Of a stretch of 64,000 nucleotides of DNA, positions 47,086 to 56,846 are shown piece by piece. The notes below the pieces were generated by a model. The model had not been told where the DNA came from. It did not search any database and saw only the letters and a list, made by a program, of their open reading frames with translations. Location of the stretch: contig NZ_JAAAPN010000009.1 in the NCBI RefSeq assembly GCF_009909205.1, positions 62,001 through 126,000 of the forward strand, given 5' to 3'. Origin of the DNA: Aquabacterium fontiphilum. GTDB taxonomy: Bacteria; Pseudomonadota; Gammaproteobacteria; Burkholderiales; Burkholderiaceae_C. The translations under genes were made by a program, and so were the position numbers. Positions within the stretch are counted from its first letter, which is position 1, and each line of letters starts with the position of its first letter.

Positions 47086-49146
47086 TCAGGCGGGGTTGGG
47101 AAGAGGGGTTCGCGGCTGCGCTGGCGCCGCACGGCGGGCCAGCGCTTCTTCGTCGCAGCGCGGACAGAACGCGTGCTCGCCGGCCAGGTAGCCGTGCGTC
47201 GGGCAGATCGAGAACGTCGGCGTGACGGTGATGTAAGGCAGGCGGAACCGACCCAGCGCGCGTCGGACCAGGTTCTTGCACGCCTGGATCGACGACACCC
47301 GCTCACCCAGGTACAGGTGCAGCACCGTGCCGCCGGTGTACTTCATCTGCAGCGGCTCCTGACGGGCCAGTGCGTCGAACGGGTCGTCGCAGAAACCGGC
47401 CGGCAGCTGCGACGAGTTGGTGTAGTACGGCTCGTGGTCGGTCCCTGCCTGCAAGATGCCGGGAAAGCGGGCCCGGTCTTCCTTGGCAAAGCGATAGGTC
47501 GTGCCTTCGGCCGGGGTCGCCTCGAGGTTGTACAGGTGGCCCGTACGCTCCTGCATCTCGGTGATGCGCGCGCGGATGTGGTCCAGATAGCGCAGGGCGA
47601 AGGCCACGCCCCACGGGGTGGTGATGTCTTCCAGATCATCGGTGAAGTTGCGGATCATCTCGTTGATGCCGTTCACGCCAATGGTCGAGAAGTGGTTGCG
47701 CAACGTACCCAGGTAGCGCTTGGTGTACGGAAACAGGCCGGCATCCATGTGGCCCTGGATCACCTTGCGCTTGATCTCCAGGCTCTGGCAGGCCAGGTTC
47801 ATCAGGTGATCGGTTCGCGCCAGCAAGGCGGCCTCGTCGCCCGCATGCAGGTACCCCAGGCGCGCGCAGTTCAGCGTCACCACGCCCAGCGAGCCCGTCT
47901 GCTCGGCCGAGCCGAACAGACCGTTGCCCCGCTTGAGCAGCTCGCGCAGATCCAGCTGCAAACGGCAGCACATCGAGCGGATCATGTGCGGCTGCAGCTC
48001 CGAGTTCACGAAGTTCTGGAAGTAAGGCAGGCCGTACTTGGCCGTCATCTCGAACAGGGCATCGGTGTTGGGATGATCCCAGTCGAAGTCCTTCGTGATG
48101 TTGTAGGTCGGAATGGGGAAGGTGAACGCCCGGCCCTTGGCATCGCCCGTCATCATCACGTCGATGTAGGCGCGGTTGATCATGTCCATCTCGGCCTGCA
48201 GGTCGCCGTAGGCAAACGGCTGCTCGACACCCCCGATCACGGGCACCTGCTCGCGCAGGTCTTCCGGGCAGACCCAGTCAAAGGTCAGGTTGGTGAACGG
48301 CGTCTGCGTGCCCCAGCGCGAAGGCACGTTGAGGTTGTAAATCAGCTCCTGCAAGCACTGGCGCACCTGCTCGTAGCTCAGTCCATCCTTGCGGATGTAA
48401 GGCGCCAGGTAGGTGTCGAACGAGCTGAACGCCTGTGCCCCGGCCCACTCGTTCTGCAGCGTGCCCAGAAAGTTGACGATCTGCCCGACAGCCGATGACA
48501 GGTGCTTGGGCGGGCCGGCCTCGACCTTGCCAGGCACGCCGTTGAGGCCCTCATGCAGCAGCGTGCGCAGCGACCAGCCAGCGCAGTAACCCGACAGCAT
48601 GTCGAGGTCGTGGATGTGCACGTCGGCCTCGCGGTGGGCCACGCCGACCTCGGGCGGGTACACATGGCTAAGCCAGTAGTTGGCGATCACCTTGCCCGAG
48701 ACATTCAGGATCAGGCCGCCCAGCGAGTAACCCTGGTTGGCGTTGGCATGGATGCGCCAGTCCTGGCGGTGCAGGTACTCGTTGACCGAGCGTTCCACAT
48801 CGACGGCGGTGCGCCGGTCCTCGCGCAAGGCGCGGTGCTGCTCACGGTAGACGATGTACGCCCGTGCCGCCGGCGTGTGGCCGGCGTCCAGCAGGACCTG
48901 CTCGACCACATCCTGGATCTGCTCGACCGTCGGCACGCGCTGTGCCAGGCGGGCCTGCGCCACCTCGGCCAGCTGCTGCGCCTCGTCGGTACCGAAGGTG
49001 GTGGTGGCCTCGCCCGCCGCCTGGATGGCGCGCACGATGCGGTCGATGCGGTAGGGTTCGGCACGGCCGTCGCGTTTGATCACGGCCACCGGCGCGGTTG
49101 CCTCGGCTCCTGGGTTCGGGATGCTTTGCTCAGCAGGTTGATTCAT
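47086..49146 (-). CDS. nrdD: Class III ribonucleoside-triphosphate reductase, body lacking the glycyl-radical domain
   Basis: A 686-residue anaerobic reductase. An ATP-cone regulatory domain covers about residues 20-110 (VIKRDGRAEPYRIDRIVRAI), followed by the ten-stranded barrel with LSGYCAGWSLRTLL and TTYRFAKEDRARFPGI. The zinc-type segment CPTHGYLAGEHAFCPRC is near the end. The frame then stops after a Pro/Arg-rich tail, without the RVxGY radical motif, which is encoded by the next small ORF. I start at the ATG at 49146. An Fnr-type box lies 78 bases upstream. Confidence 0.92.
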   Translation of the reverse strand: MNQPAEQSIPNPGAEATAPVAVIKRDGRAEPYRIDRIVRAIQAAGEATTTFGTDEAQQLAEVAQARLAQRVPTVEQIQDVVEQVLLDAGHTPAARAYIVYREQHRALREDRRTAVDVERSVNEYLHRQDWRIHANANQGYSLGGLILNVSGKVIANYWLSHVYPPEVGVAHREADVHIHDLDMLSGYCAGWSLRTLLHEGLNGVPGKVEAGPPKHLSSAVGQIVNFLGTLQNEWAGAQAFSSFDTYLAPYIRKDGLSYEQVRQCLQELIYNLNVPSRWGTQTPFTNLTFDWVCPEDLREQVPVIGGVEQPFAYGDLQAEMDMINRAYIDVMMTGDAKGRAFTFPIPTYNITKDFDWDHPNTDALFEMTAKYGLPYFQNFVNSELQPHMIRSMCCRLQLDLRELLKRGNGLFGSAEQTGSLGVVTLNCARLGYLHAGDEAALLARTDHLMNLACQSLEIKRKVIQGHMDAGLFPYTKRYLGTLRNHFSTIGVNGINEMIRNFTDDLEDITTPWGVAFALRYLDHIRARITEMQERTGHLYNLEATPAEGTTYRFAKEDRARFPGILQAGTDHEPYYTNSSQLPAGFCDDPFDALARQEPLQMKYTGGTVLHLYLGERVSSIQACKNLVRRALGRFRLPYITVTPTFSICPTHGYLAGEHAFCPRCDEEALARRAAPAQPRTPLPNPA

Positions 49147-49223
49147 AGCTGGACACCATAGGTAGCGTCCAGCACCAGCGCCAGACACCAAGTCTAGTGT
49201 TCTGACCTCGCGCCAGCAGGGTT

Positions 49224-49237
49224 TTGACGGTCGTCAA
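49224..49237 (-). promoter_or_regulatory. Fnr/Dnr box of the nrdD-nrdG operon
   Basis: TTGAC-GGTC-GTCAA is a perfect inverted repeat with the spacing of the Fnr consensus, eight of ten fixed positions matching. It lies in the 110-base gap between norR and nrdD. With the box at -41.5, transcription would begin about 43 bases before the nrdD ATG, and a weak -10 (AACACT) is suitably placed. Anaerobic induction of nrdDG by Fnr-type proteins is known in other bacteria. Confidence 0.65.
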
Positions 49238-49256
49238 TGCATCGCGTCACCGCGTG

Positions 49257-50810
49257 TCACTTGAGCCCCAACCTGTGCGCCAGCTTGTGCAGGTTGCTCG
49301 GGTCGACCCCCAGCCGGCGTGCCGCCACGGCCCAGTTGCCCTCGCTGGCCCGCAAACAGCGCTCGATGATGTGGCGCTGCACCTGATCCACCTGCTCGCG
49401 GAGCGTGCCCGCACCGATCGGCTCGCCCCCCGCATCCGGCTGCACGGCATCCGCGCGACGATCTTGGCCGCGGGGAACGTCGCCGGGCAACGCGCTCAGG
49501 TCCATCAGCTCCGCAGACAGCGTGGCGATGTCGGCGCGGCTCACGCCCCGACTGAGCAGCTTGAGGGCCGCCCGGCCGATGACATGCTCCAGCTCACGCA
49601 CATTGCCCGGCCACGCGTATCGCAGCAAGGCGGCCTCCCCGCCCGCGTCCAGCCTCAGGCTGCGCAAGCCCAGGCGGGCCCGGTTCACCTCCAGAAAGTG
49701 ACCGGCCAGCAACAGCACGTCGTCGCCACGGTCGCGCAGCGGCGGCACCTCGACCGGGTAGACCGACAGCCGGTGATACAGGTCGGCACGGAAGGTGCCC
49801 GTTGCGACCGCGTCGCGCAGCCCGCGGTTGGTCGCGGCCACCACGCGCACATCGACCTTGATGGGCTTGTCCGCCCCCAGCCGCTGCACCTCGCCGTTCT
49901 GCAGGGTGCGCAACAGCTTGGCCTGAATGCTCAAGGGCAGCTCGCCCACCTCGTCCAGAAACACGGTGCCACCACGGGCGGCCTCGATGCGCCCGGGCCG
50001 GTCGGAGGTCGCCCCCGAAAACGCGCCGCGCACGTGGCCGAACAGCTCACTCTCGGCGAGCGACTCGGGCAAGGCCGCGCAGTTGACATGCACCATCGGC
50101 CCCTTGGCGCGCGCCGAACGTTCATGAACACGGCGCGCAAACAGGTCCTTGCCCACCCCTGTTTCGCCCGTGAGCAGCACAGGCAGATCCGACTGGGCGA
50201 CCACATCGATCTCGTGCAGCACGCGCTGCATGGCGGGGCTGCGACCGATCAGCGTCGGCCCTTGTGCCGCCACGCCGGGGGCGTCGTCGCGCGGCATGGC
50301 GTGCGCGCGCTGCAACGCCTGCACCTCCTGCTCGAGCAGGCCCATGCGCACGGCGGCCGCCACCAGCGGCTGACACTGCTGCAACGCCTGTCGCGCCGCC
50401 GCGTCGAAACGCCCGGGTGTGAGCGCGTCCAGCGTCAACACGCCCCAGCACCGCCCGTCGACCACCACCGGCGCCCCCATGCAGTCGTGTACAGGCAACG
50501 GCGCGCCCACCATCGCGTCCACCAGCCCGTCGTAGGGGTCGGGCAAAGTGCTGCCCGGCTCGAAATGCACCACCTCACGGCTCAACAGGATGGTGGAGAG
50601 CCGCGGGTGTTGCCCCACCACAAACGCCCTGCCGAGTGCATCTCGCGCAAGACCCTCGGCGGCCACAGCGCGCAGGGTTTCACCATCGTGCTGCAGCAGC
50701 GCCACCGCATCGCAGGCAAATGCCAGCTTCAGCTGGCTCACCAGCCGCTGCAGGCGGACGGCGCGCGGCAGGCTGACCGTGAGATCGGTCAGCAGCATGC
50801 GGTCAATCAT
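49257..50810 (-). CDS. norR: NO-responsive sigma-54 activator NorR
   Basis: A 517-residue enhancer-binding protein with an N-terminal GAF domain, a central AAA+ domain (Walker A GETGVGKD) and a C-terminal Fis-type helix-turn-helix. The residues that coordinate the NO-sensing iron in E. coli NorR are conserved (Arg70, Asp94, Cys110, Asp128 by alignment). The sigma-54 contact loop reads GAFSGA instead of GAFTGA. The start may be 50810 (MIDRMLL) or 50828 (six residues more), and both have plausible upstream sequences. It is divergent from norA. Confidence 0.93.
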   Translation of the reverse strand: MIDRMLLTDLTVSLPRAVRLQRLVSQLKLAFACDAVALLQHDGETLRAVAAEGLARDALGRAFVVGQHPRLSTILLSREVVHFEPGSTLPDPYDGLVDAMVGAPLPVHDCMGAPVVVDGRCWGVLTLDALTPGRFDAAARQALQQCQPLVAAAVRMGLLEQEVQALQRAHAMPRDDAPGVAAQGPTLIGRSPAMQRVLHEIDVVAQSDLPVLLTGETGVGKDLFARRVHERSARAKGPMVHVNCAALPESLAESELFGHVRGAFSGATSDRPGRIEAARGGTVFLDEVGELPLSIQAKLLRTLQNGEVQRLGADKPIKVDVRVVAATNRGLRDAVATGTFRADLYHRLSVYPVEVPPLRDRGDDVLLLAGHFLEVNRARLGLRSLRLDAGGEAALLRYAWPGNVRELEHVIGRAALKLLSRGVSRADIATLSAELMDLSALPGDVPRGQDRRADAVQPDAGGEPIGAGTLREQVDQVQRHIIERCLRASEGNWAVAARRLGVDPSNLHKLAHRLGLK

Positions 50811-50823
50811 GGTTTTTTCTACC
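50811..50823. promoter_or_regulatory. NorR box 1 (GGT-N7-ACC)
   Basis: GGT-TTTTTCT-ACC fits the GGT-N7-ACC element described for Ralstonia eutropha NorR. It is the outermost of three boxes and abuts or overlaps the norR start codon, so binding could also repress norR. Confidence 0.6.
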
Positions 50824-50830
50824 CTCATGA

Positions 50831-50843
50831 GGTCATTATCACC
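50831..50843. promoter_or_regulatory. NorR box 2 (GGT-N7-ACC)
   Basis: GGT-CATTATC-ACC is flanked by GA and TC, so the extended palindrome is GAGGT-N7-ACCTC. It starts 20 bases after box 1, two helical turns. Confidence 0.75.
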
Positions 50844-50854
50844 TCGTTTGATGA

Positions 50855-50867
50855 GGTTTTAATCACC
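50855..50867. promoter_or_regulatory. NorR box 3 (GGT-N7-ACC)
   Basis: GGT-TTTAATC-ACC starts 24 bases after box 2 and lies 43-55 bases upstream of the -24 element of norA. It shares the ATGAGGT and ATCACC context with box 2, so the two look like a tandem duplication. Confidence 0.75.
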
Positions 50868-50909
50868 CTCTCCGAATGTAAGTCATTGATTTCATTCAGT
50901 CAGAAAGCA

Positions 50910-50923
50910 GGCCCGCCGCTTGC
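50910..50923 (+). promoter_or_regulatory. Sigma-54 (-24/-12) promoter of norA
   Basis: GG (50910-50911) and GC (50922-50923) are separated by exactly ten bases in AGGCCCGCCGCTTGCG, close to the consensus TGGCACG-N4-TTGCA. It lies downstream of the three NorR boxes and 40 bases before the norA ATG, which is the arrangement required for activation by NorR. Confidence 0.7.
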
Positions 50924-50962
50924 GATGGAACAGGTGCTTTCACCCACTGAACGAGTACCCAC

Positions 50963-51616
50963 ATGAACTACGCTGACGAATCCCTGGGCCTGCTTGCCCG
51001 CACCATCCCTGGCGCCACCCGCGTGTTCCACGCCCACCATCTCGACTTCTGCTGCGGCGGCAAGCAGACGCTGCGCACGGCGGCCGACAAAGCCGGCCTT
51101 GACGCCACGGAGATCGCCGCCCAGCTCGATTCCCTGCAGGAAGGAAGCGACGAGGTGGTCGACTGGACCGAGGCCCGCACCCCCGATCTGGTGAACCACA
51201 TCCTGTCGCGCTACCACGCCCGCCACCGCGAACAGCTGCCCGAGCTGATCCGCCTGGCGCGCCGCGTCGAGGCCGTTCATGGCGATCGCCCTGAATGCCC
51301 ATTGGGCCTGGCCGATCACCTTGAGAACATGCAGCAAGAGCTCGAGAGCCACATGCAGAAGGAAGAGATGGTGTTGTTCCCGCTGTACCAGCGCGAGATG
51401 GCCCACCCCTCACTGCCCCCTGTGCAGATGATGCGCATGGAACACGACCACCATGGGGAGGAGCTGGCCAAGCTGGAGGCGCTGACCAACGGCATCACCC
51501 TGCCCCGCGGCGCATGCAACACCTGGCGCGCGCTGTACCTGGGCCTGCAAACACTCAAGGAGGACCTGATGGCCCACATCCACCTCGAGAACAACGTGTT
51601 GTTCGAGCGCGGCTGA
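50963..51616 (+). CDS. norA: Di-iron NO-response protein NorA (YtfE/ScdA/Ric)
   Basis: A 217-residue protein. An N-terminal ScdA-type domain with the Cys-Cys pair in DFCCGGKQTL (about residues 29-38) is followed by a hemerythrin-like di-iron domain with His/Glu ligands (for example LESHMQKEEMVLFPLYQ, MRMEHDHHGEE and HIHLENNVLF). Homologues repair iron-sulfur centres or bind NO. In Ralstonia eutropha the equivalent norA lies next to norR and is NorR-controlled. No norB follows here; a DGC-domain pseudogene converges instead. Confidence 0.92.
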   Translation: MNYADESLGLLARTIPGATRVFHAHHLDFCCGGKQTLRTAADKAGLDATEIAAQLDSLQEGSDEVVDWTEARTPDLVNHILSRYHARHREQLPELIRLARRVEAVHGDRPECPLGLADHLENMQQELESHMQKEEMVLFPLYQREMAHPSLPPVQMMRMEHDHHGEELAKLEALTNGITLPRGACNTWRALYLGLQTLKEDLMAHIHLENNVLFERG

Positions 51617-51631
51617 GCGCGCGCCCCGGAC

Positions 51632-52066
51632 TCACGCGGCGGCCACGTCGCCCGAGGCTGCCATCAGCTCCTGCACCAGCATGCGGCAGTGCACGAGCAC
51701 GGCCTGCGCCTCATCGGGGGCGAAGTCCGCGTGCTGGCGCTTGCGCACACCGAGGTCGGCCAAGGCCAGATGCCGCGTTGGCTGAACACCATGCCGCGCG
51801 AGCGCGCTTCTCACACAGTTCAAGACGCACCCGTCGATGGCCAGGATGGGCCGATGCCGCGCTGCGGCATCGGTGGCCACCCGCACCAGCGCCGGCACAT
51901 CGCCGCCTACACCAGCGATGCAAGACATTTCGGCGAGATGCTCACGGTCCAGCCGGACAGCGGCATGGTTGGCCAGTTATGCCGCGTTGGAGCAGCCTGA
52001 GCAGGCATACACCAGTGGCAGATCCCTGCGCGGTGGGGCAGACGGTACATCGGTGGTGTGGCTCAT
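51632..52066 (-). pseudogene. DGC-domain zinc-binding protein interrupted by an in-frame stop
   Basis: Read from the ATG at 52066, the frame gives a 144-residue DGC-family protein: LPLVYACSGCSNAA, then a TAA at 51979-51977 (codon 30), then LANHAAVRLDREHLAEMSCIAGVGGDVPALV and IDGCVLNCV, to the TGA at 51632. The frame is intact on both sides, and family proteins usually have Gln (CAA or CAG) at the interrupted position, so one base change explains it. A product starting at the internal ATG at 51928 would lack the first Cys motif. It is convergent with norA. Confidence 0.75.
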
Positions 52067-52117
52067 CGTTCGGCATGCTCGCGCCTCTGCGTCGCATGTG
52101 CTTTGACTCACCGCAAT

Positions 52118-52142
52118 GGAAAGGCCCGCAACATGGCGGGCC
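52118..52142 (-). terminator. Probable terminator after thrC
   Basis: GGCCCGC (52123-52129) and GCGGGCC (52136-52142) form a 7-bp stem with a 6-base loop. On the minus strand it is followed by TTTCC, a weak T-run. It lies 34 bases past the thrC stop. Confidence 0.55.
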
Positions 52143-52175
52143 CCGTGTCACGTCGTCAGACAGGCCCTGCGGCCA

Positions 52176-53593
52176 TCAGTTTGCGCAGTGCTCAACAATG
52201 TAGTTCTTCACCCACTGCGCGCTGTTGGGGCACACCACGAAGCGCTTGGGCAGCGCCTCCAGCCCGTCGAGACCCTGGATCCAGTGCGGGCGCGCCGGGC
52301 GCTGGCCTGTGGCTTCGATGATGGTCTCTTCGAACTTGGCGGGCAGAGCCGTCTCGAGCACGATCATCGTGACGCCGGGCTTCATGTGCTCCTTGGCCAC
52401 CTTCAGGCCGTCGGCCGTGTGGGTGTCGATCAGCGTGCCGTCCTTCTCGAAGGTGTCGCGGATCGTCTCCAGGCGGTTGGCGTGGGTGCTGGTGCCCGAG
52501 GCAAAGCCATAGCCGCCCACCTTGGCAAAGGTCTCGGCCGGCAACTGGAAGCCGCCCTCCTTCTCGACCGCATCCTTGAACAAGGCCTTGCAGGCGGCGC
52601 CATCGCGGCCCAGCAAGTCGAACACGAAGCGCTCGAAGTTCGACGCCTTGGAGATGTCCATCGACGGCGACGAGGTCTCGTACGTTTCGGCCGAGCCGCG
52701 CACACGGTAGGTGCCGGTGCGGAAGAACTCGTCCAGAACGTTGTTCTCGTTGGTGGCCACGATCAGTTGATCAATCGGCAGGCCCATCATGCGCGCGACA
52801 TGGCCGGCGCAGACGTTGCCGAAGTTGCCCGAGGGCACCGTGAAGCTCACCTTCTCGGTGTTCGACTTGGTGGCGTAGAAGTAACCAGCGAAGTAGTACA
52901 CCACCTGGGCCAGCAGGCGCGCCCAGTTGATCGAGTTGACCGTGCCGATCTTGTACTTGCGCTTGAATTCGAGGTCGTTGGAGACGGCCTTGACGATGTC
53001 CTGGCAGTCGTCGAACACGCCTTCGACGGCGATGTTGTGGATGTTGGGATCCTGCAGGCTGAACATCTGGGCCTGCTGGAAGGGGCTCATGCGGCCATGC
53101 GGCGACAACATGAACACGCGCACGCCCTTCTTGCCACGCATGGCGTACTCGGCCGCACTGCCCGTGTCGCCCGAGGTGGCGCCCAGGATGTTCAATTGCT
53201 CGCCACGGCGGCCCAGTTCGTACTCGAACAGGTTGCCCAGCAACTGCATGGCCATGTCCTTGAAGGCCAGCGTTGGGCCGTTGGACAGGGCTTCCAGGCA
53301 CAGGCCCGGCTCCAGGTGCTTCAGGGGCGTGATCTCGTCAAACCCGTACACCGCCTTGGTGTAGGTCTTGGCGGTCAGCGCCTTCAGGTCGGCCGCCGGG
53401 ATGTCGTCGATGTACAGCGACAGGATCTCGAACGCCAGCTCGGCATACGACAGGCCACGCCACCGGGTGAGCGTGGCGTCGTCCACCTTCGGGTAGGACA
53501 CGGGCAGGTACAGCCCACCATCCGGCGCCAGGCCTTCGAGCAGGATCTCGGAGAAGCCGCGCTGCTTCTGGTCGCCACGCGTGGAGATGTACT

Positions 53594-53597
<4 letters not shown>
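52176..53597 (-). CDS. thrC: Threonine synthase
   Basis: A 473-residue PLP enzyme that converts O-phosphohomoserine to threonine. It belongs to the longer class that starts MKYISTRG and has GLAPDGGLYLP. The PLP lysine is Lys113 in LAFKDMAMQLLG, and the phosphate loop is GATSGDTGSAAEYAM. The ATG overlaps the hom stop (ATGA), so translation is coupled. Confidence 0.96.
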
Positions 53598-54925
<1,328 letters not shown>

Positions 54926-54988
54926 GATCTCGTCTCGTGTCAACTGCGGGCACCTTGTGGATGCCCGCGGGTTCAAATCGCAGGTGAT

Positions 54989-55020
54989 GGGGCAGTCATG
55001 TGGCGGCCACATGGTGCCCC
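54989..55020 (-). other. Extended hairpin in the alaA-hom spacer
   Basis: GGGGCA and TGCCCC enclose an inner stem, CATGTGG-CGG-CCACATG, giving a nearly continuous 13-bp stem. A second, smaller hairpin lies close by (GCGGGCA and TGCCCGC, about 54946-54968). No T-run follows on either strand. It may be a processing or attenuation structure in the alaA-hom-thrC transcript. Confidence 0.5.
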
Positions 55021-55046
55021 GTTGAGGGCCAGCGTTCGCCGCGGCC

Positions 55047-56270
55047 TCAGGCGTGGCGCTTGCGGTAGCCGTCCAGGAAGCGCGCAATGCGGTTGATCGC
55101 GTCGGTCAGGTCGTCGCTGTTGGGCAGGAAGACCAGACGGAAGTGGTCGGGATGGGCCCAGTTGAAGCCCGTGCCCTGCACGATCAACACCTTCTCTTCG
55201 GCGAGCAGTTCGTACGCAAACTGCTGGTCGTCGGCAATGGGGTAGAGCTTCGGGTCCAGCCTCGGGAACATGTACAACGCCCCTTTGGGCTTGACCACGC
55301 TGACGCCCGGAATCTGGGTGAGCATGTCGTAGGCCAGGTCGCGCTGCTTGCACAGGCGGCCACCGGGCTGCACCAGGTCCTTGATGCTCTGATAGCCGCC
55401 CAGCGCTGTCTGAATGGCCAGCTGGCCGGGCGTGTTGGCGCACAGGCGCATCGAGGCCAGCATGTTGAGCCCCTCGATGTAGTCCCGCGCGTGGCGCTTC
55501 TCGCCCGAAACCACCATCCAGCCGGCGCGGTAGCCGCATGAGCGGTAGTTCTTGCTCAGGCCGTTGAAGGTCAGGAACAGCACATCGTCGGCCAGCGAGG
55601 CGATCGAGGTGTGGGTGTGTCCGTCGTACAGCGTCTTGTCGTAGATCTCGTCGGCCATCACGATGAGCTGGTGCTCGCGCGCGACCTCGATGATCTCCTT
55701 GAGCAGGCTCTCGGGATAGAGCGCGCCTGTCGGGTTGTTCGGGTTGATGACGACGATGGCCTTGGTGCGCGGCGTGATCTTGGCGCGGATGTCGGCGATG
55801 TCGGGATACCAGTCCTGTTGCTCGTCGCAGATGTAGTGCACCGGGCGGCCGCCCGACAGCGCCACAGCAGCGGTGTACAGCGGGTAATCGGGCGCCGGCA
55901 GCAGCACCTCGTCGCCCTCGTTGCACAGGGCATTGATGGCCATGACGATGAGCTCGGAGGCGCCGTTACCCAGGTAGACATCGTCGACCGTGACGCCCTT
56001 GATGCCCTTTTCCTGGCAGTAGTGCACCACCGACTTGCGCGGCGCGAACAGGCCCTTGCTGTCGGTGTAGCCCGCTGCGCCCGACAGGTTTCGGATCATG
56101 TCCTGCACGATCTCGTCGGGCGGCTCCAGCCCGAACACGGCGAGGTTGCCGATGTTGAGCTTGATGATCTTGTGGCCGTCTTCTTCCATCTGCCGCGCCT
56201 TTTCCAGCACGGGCCCACGGATGTCGTAACAGACACTGGCGAGTTTGCTGGATTTGGCGATCGGTTTCAA
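55047..56270 (-). CDS. alaA: Alanine aminotransferase AlaA/AlaT
   Basis: A 407-residue class I PLP aminotransferase that makes alanine from pyruvate and glutamate. The PLP lysine is Lys240 in NGLSKNYRSCGYRAGW, and NPNNPTGALY and the phosphate-binding regions are normal. The start MKPIAKSSKLASVCYDIRGP matches the family. It is first in alaA-hom-thrC, a common betaproteobacterial order, and divergent from the Mth938-domain gene. Confidence 0.94.
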   Translation of the reverse strand: MKPIAKSSKLASVCYDIRGPVLEKARQMEEDGHKIIKLNIGNLAVFGLEPPDEIVQDMIRNLSGAAGYTDSKGLFAPRKSVVHYCQEKGIKGVTVDDVYLGNGASELIVMAINALCNEGDEVLLPAPDYPLYTAAVALSGGRPVHYICDEQQDWYPDIADIRAKITPRTKAIVVINPNNPTGALYPESLLKEIIEVAREHQLIVMADEIYDKTLYDGHTHTSIASLADDVLFLTFNGLSKNYRSCGYRAGWMVVSGEKRHARDYIEGLNMLASMRLCANTPGQLAIQTALGGYQSIKDLVQPGGRLCKQRDLAYDMLTQIPGVSVVKPKGALYMFPRLDPKLYPIADDQQFAYELLAEEKVLIVQGTGFNWAHPDHFRLVFLPNSDDLTDAINRIARFLDGYRKRHA

Positions 56271-56374
56271 AACGGGCTCCGGCAGCGGGGGGATTTGGGG
56301 CGAAGCTAGAATTTAACCACACCCCGCCAGAGCCGGCAGCCCCGCCAATGGTGGTGCGGGGCGCCCATGCCGAC

Positions 56375-56752
56375 ATGAAACTGCAACCCGACCGCGCCGA
56401 AGGCGTCAACGTCATCCACGCCTACACGGCCGACTCGATCTCGGTCAATGGCACGGCCCACCCCCATGCCGTGCTGGTACCGCACACGGGCGAGGTGCTG
56501 CCCTGGGACGCCGCCAGCTGGGAAGCGCTGACCGAGGTGCATTTCGCCCACATCGCGCAGGCCCGGCCCGAGCTTGTGGTGTTCGGCAGCGGGGCGCGCT
56601 TGCGCTTCGTGAAACCTGCTTTGCTGCGCCCGCTGATCGAGGCGCGCATCGGCATCGAGACCATGGATTCGGCAGCCGCATGCCGCACCTTCAACTTCCT
56701 CGTGGGCGAGGGACGGCGCGTGATGGGGGCCATCCTGCTGCCTCGCGTCTGA
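56375..56752 (+). CDS. Mth938-domain protein (DUF498)
   Basis: A 125-residue protein of the Mth938/Xcc1710 family (MKLQPDRAEGVNVIHAYTADSISVNG, then ELVVFGSGARLRF and GIETMDSAAACRTFNFLVGEGRRV). Function is unknown; homologues are small cytosolic proteins related to NDUFAF3. I start at 56375, where similarity begins. An upstream in-frame start at 56348 is less likely. It sits divergent from alaA and 94 bases before bcp. Confidence 0.82.
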   Translation: MKLQPDRAEGVNVIHAYTADSISVNGTAHPHAVLVPHTGEVLPWDAASWEALTEVHFAHIAQARPELVVFGSGARLRFVKPALLRPLIEARIGIETMDSAAACRTFNFLVGEGRRVMGAILLPRV

Positions 56753-56784
56753 GGCTCGCTCTTTGGCGGGTATCCCTTCGACGA

Positions 56785-56810
56785 TTGCATTTGTCGAAGC
56801 ACTTTATAAT
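56785..56810 (+). promoter_or_regulatory. Probable sigma-70 promoter of bcp
   Basis: A perfect -10 hexamer, TATAAT (56805-56810), lies 36 bases before the bcp ATG. No good -35 is found at 16-18 bases; the nearest TTGCAT is at 56785-56790, which is 14 bases away. Confidence 0.5.
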
Positions 56811-56846
56811 CGTGGGCTATTCACGCAGGCTGCTGATCACGACAAC

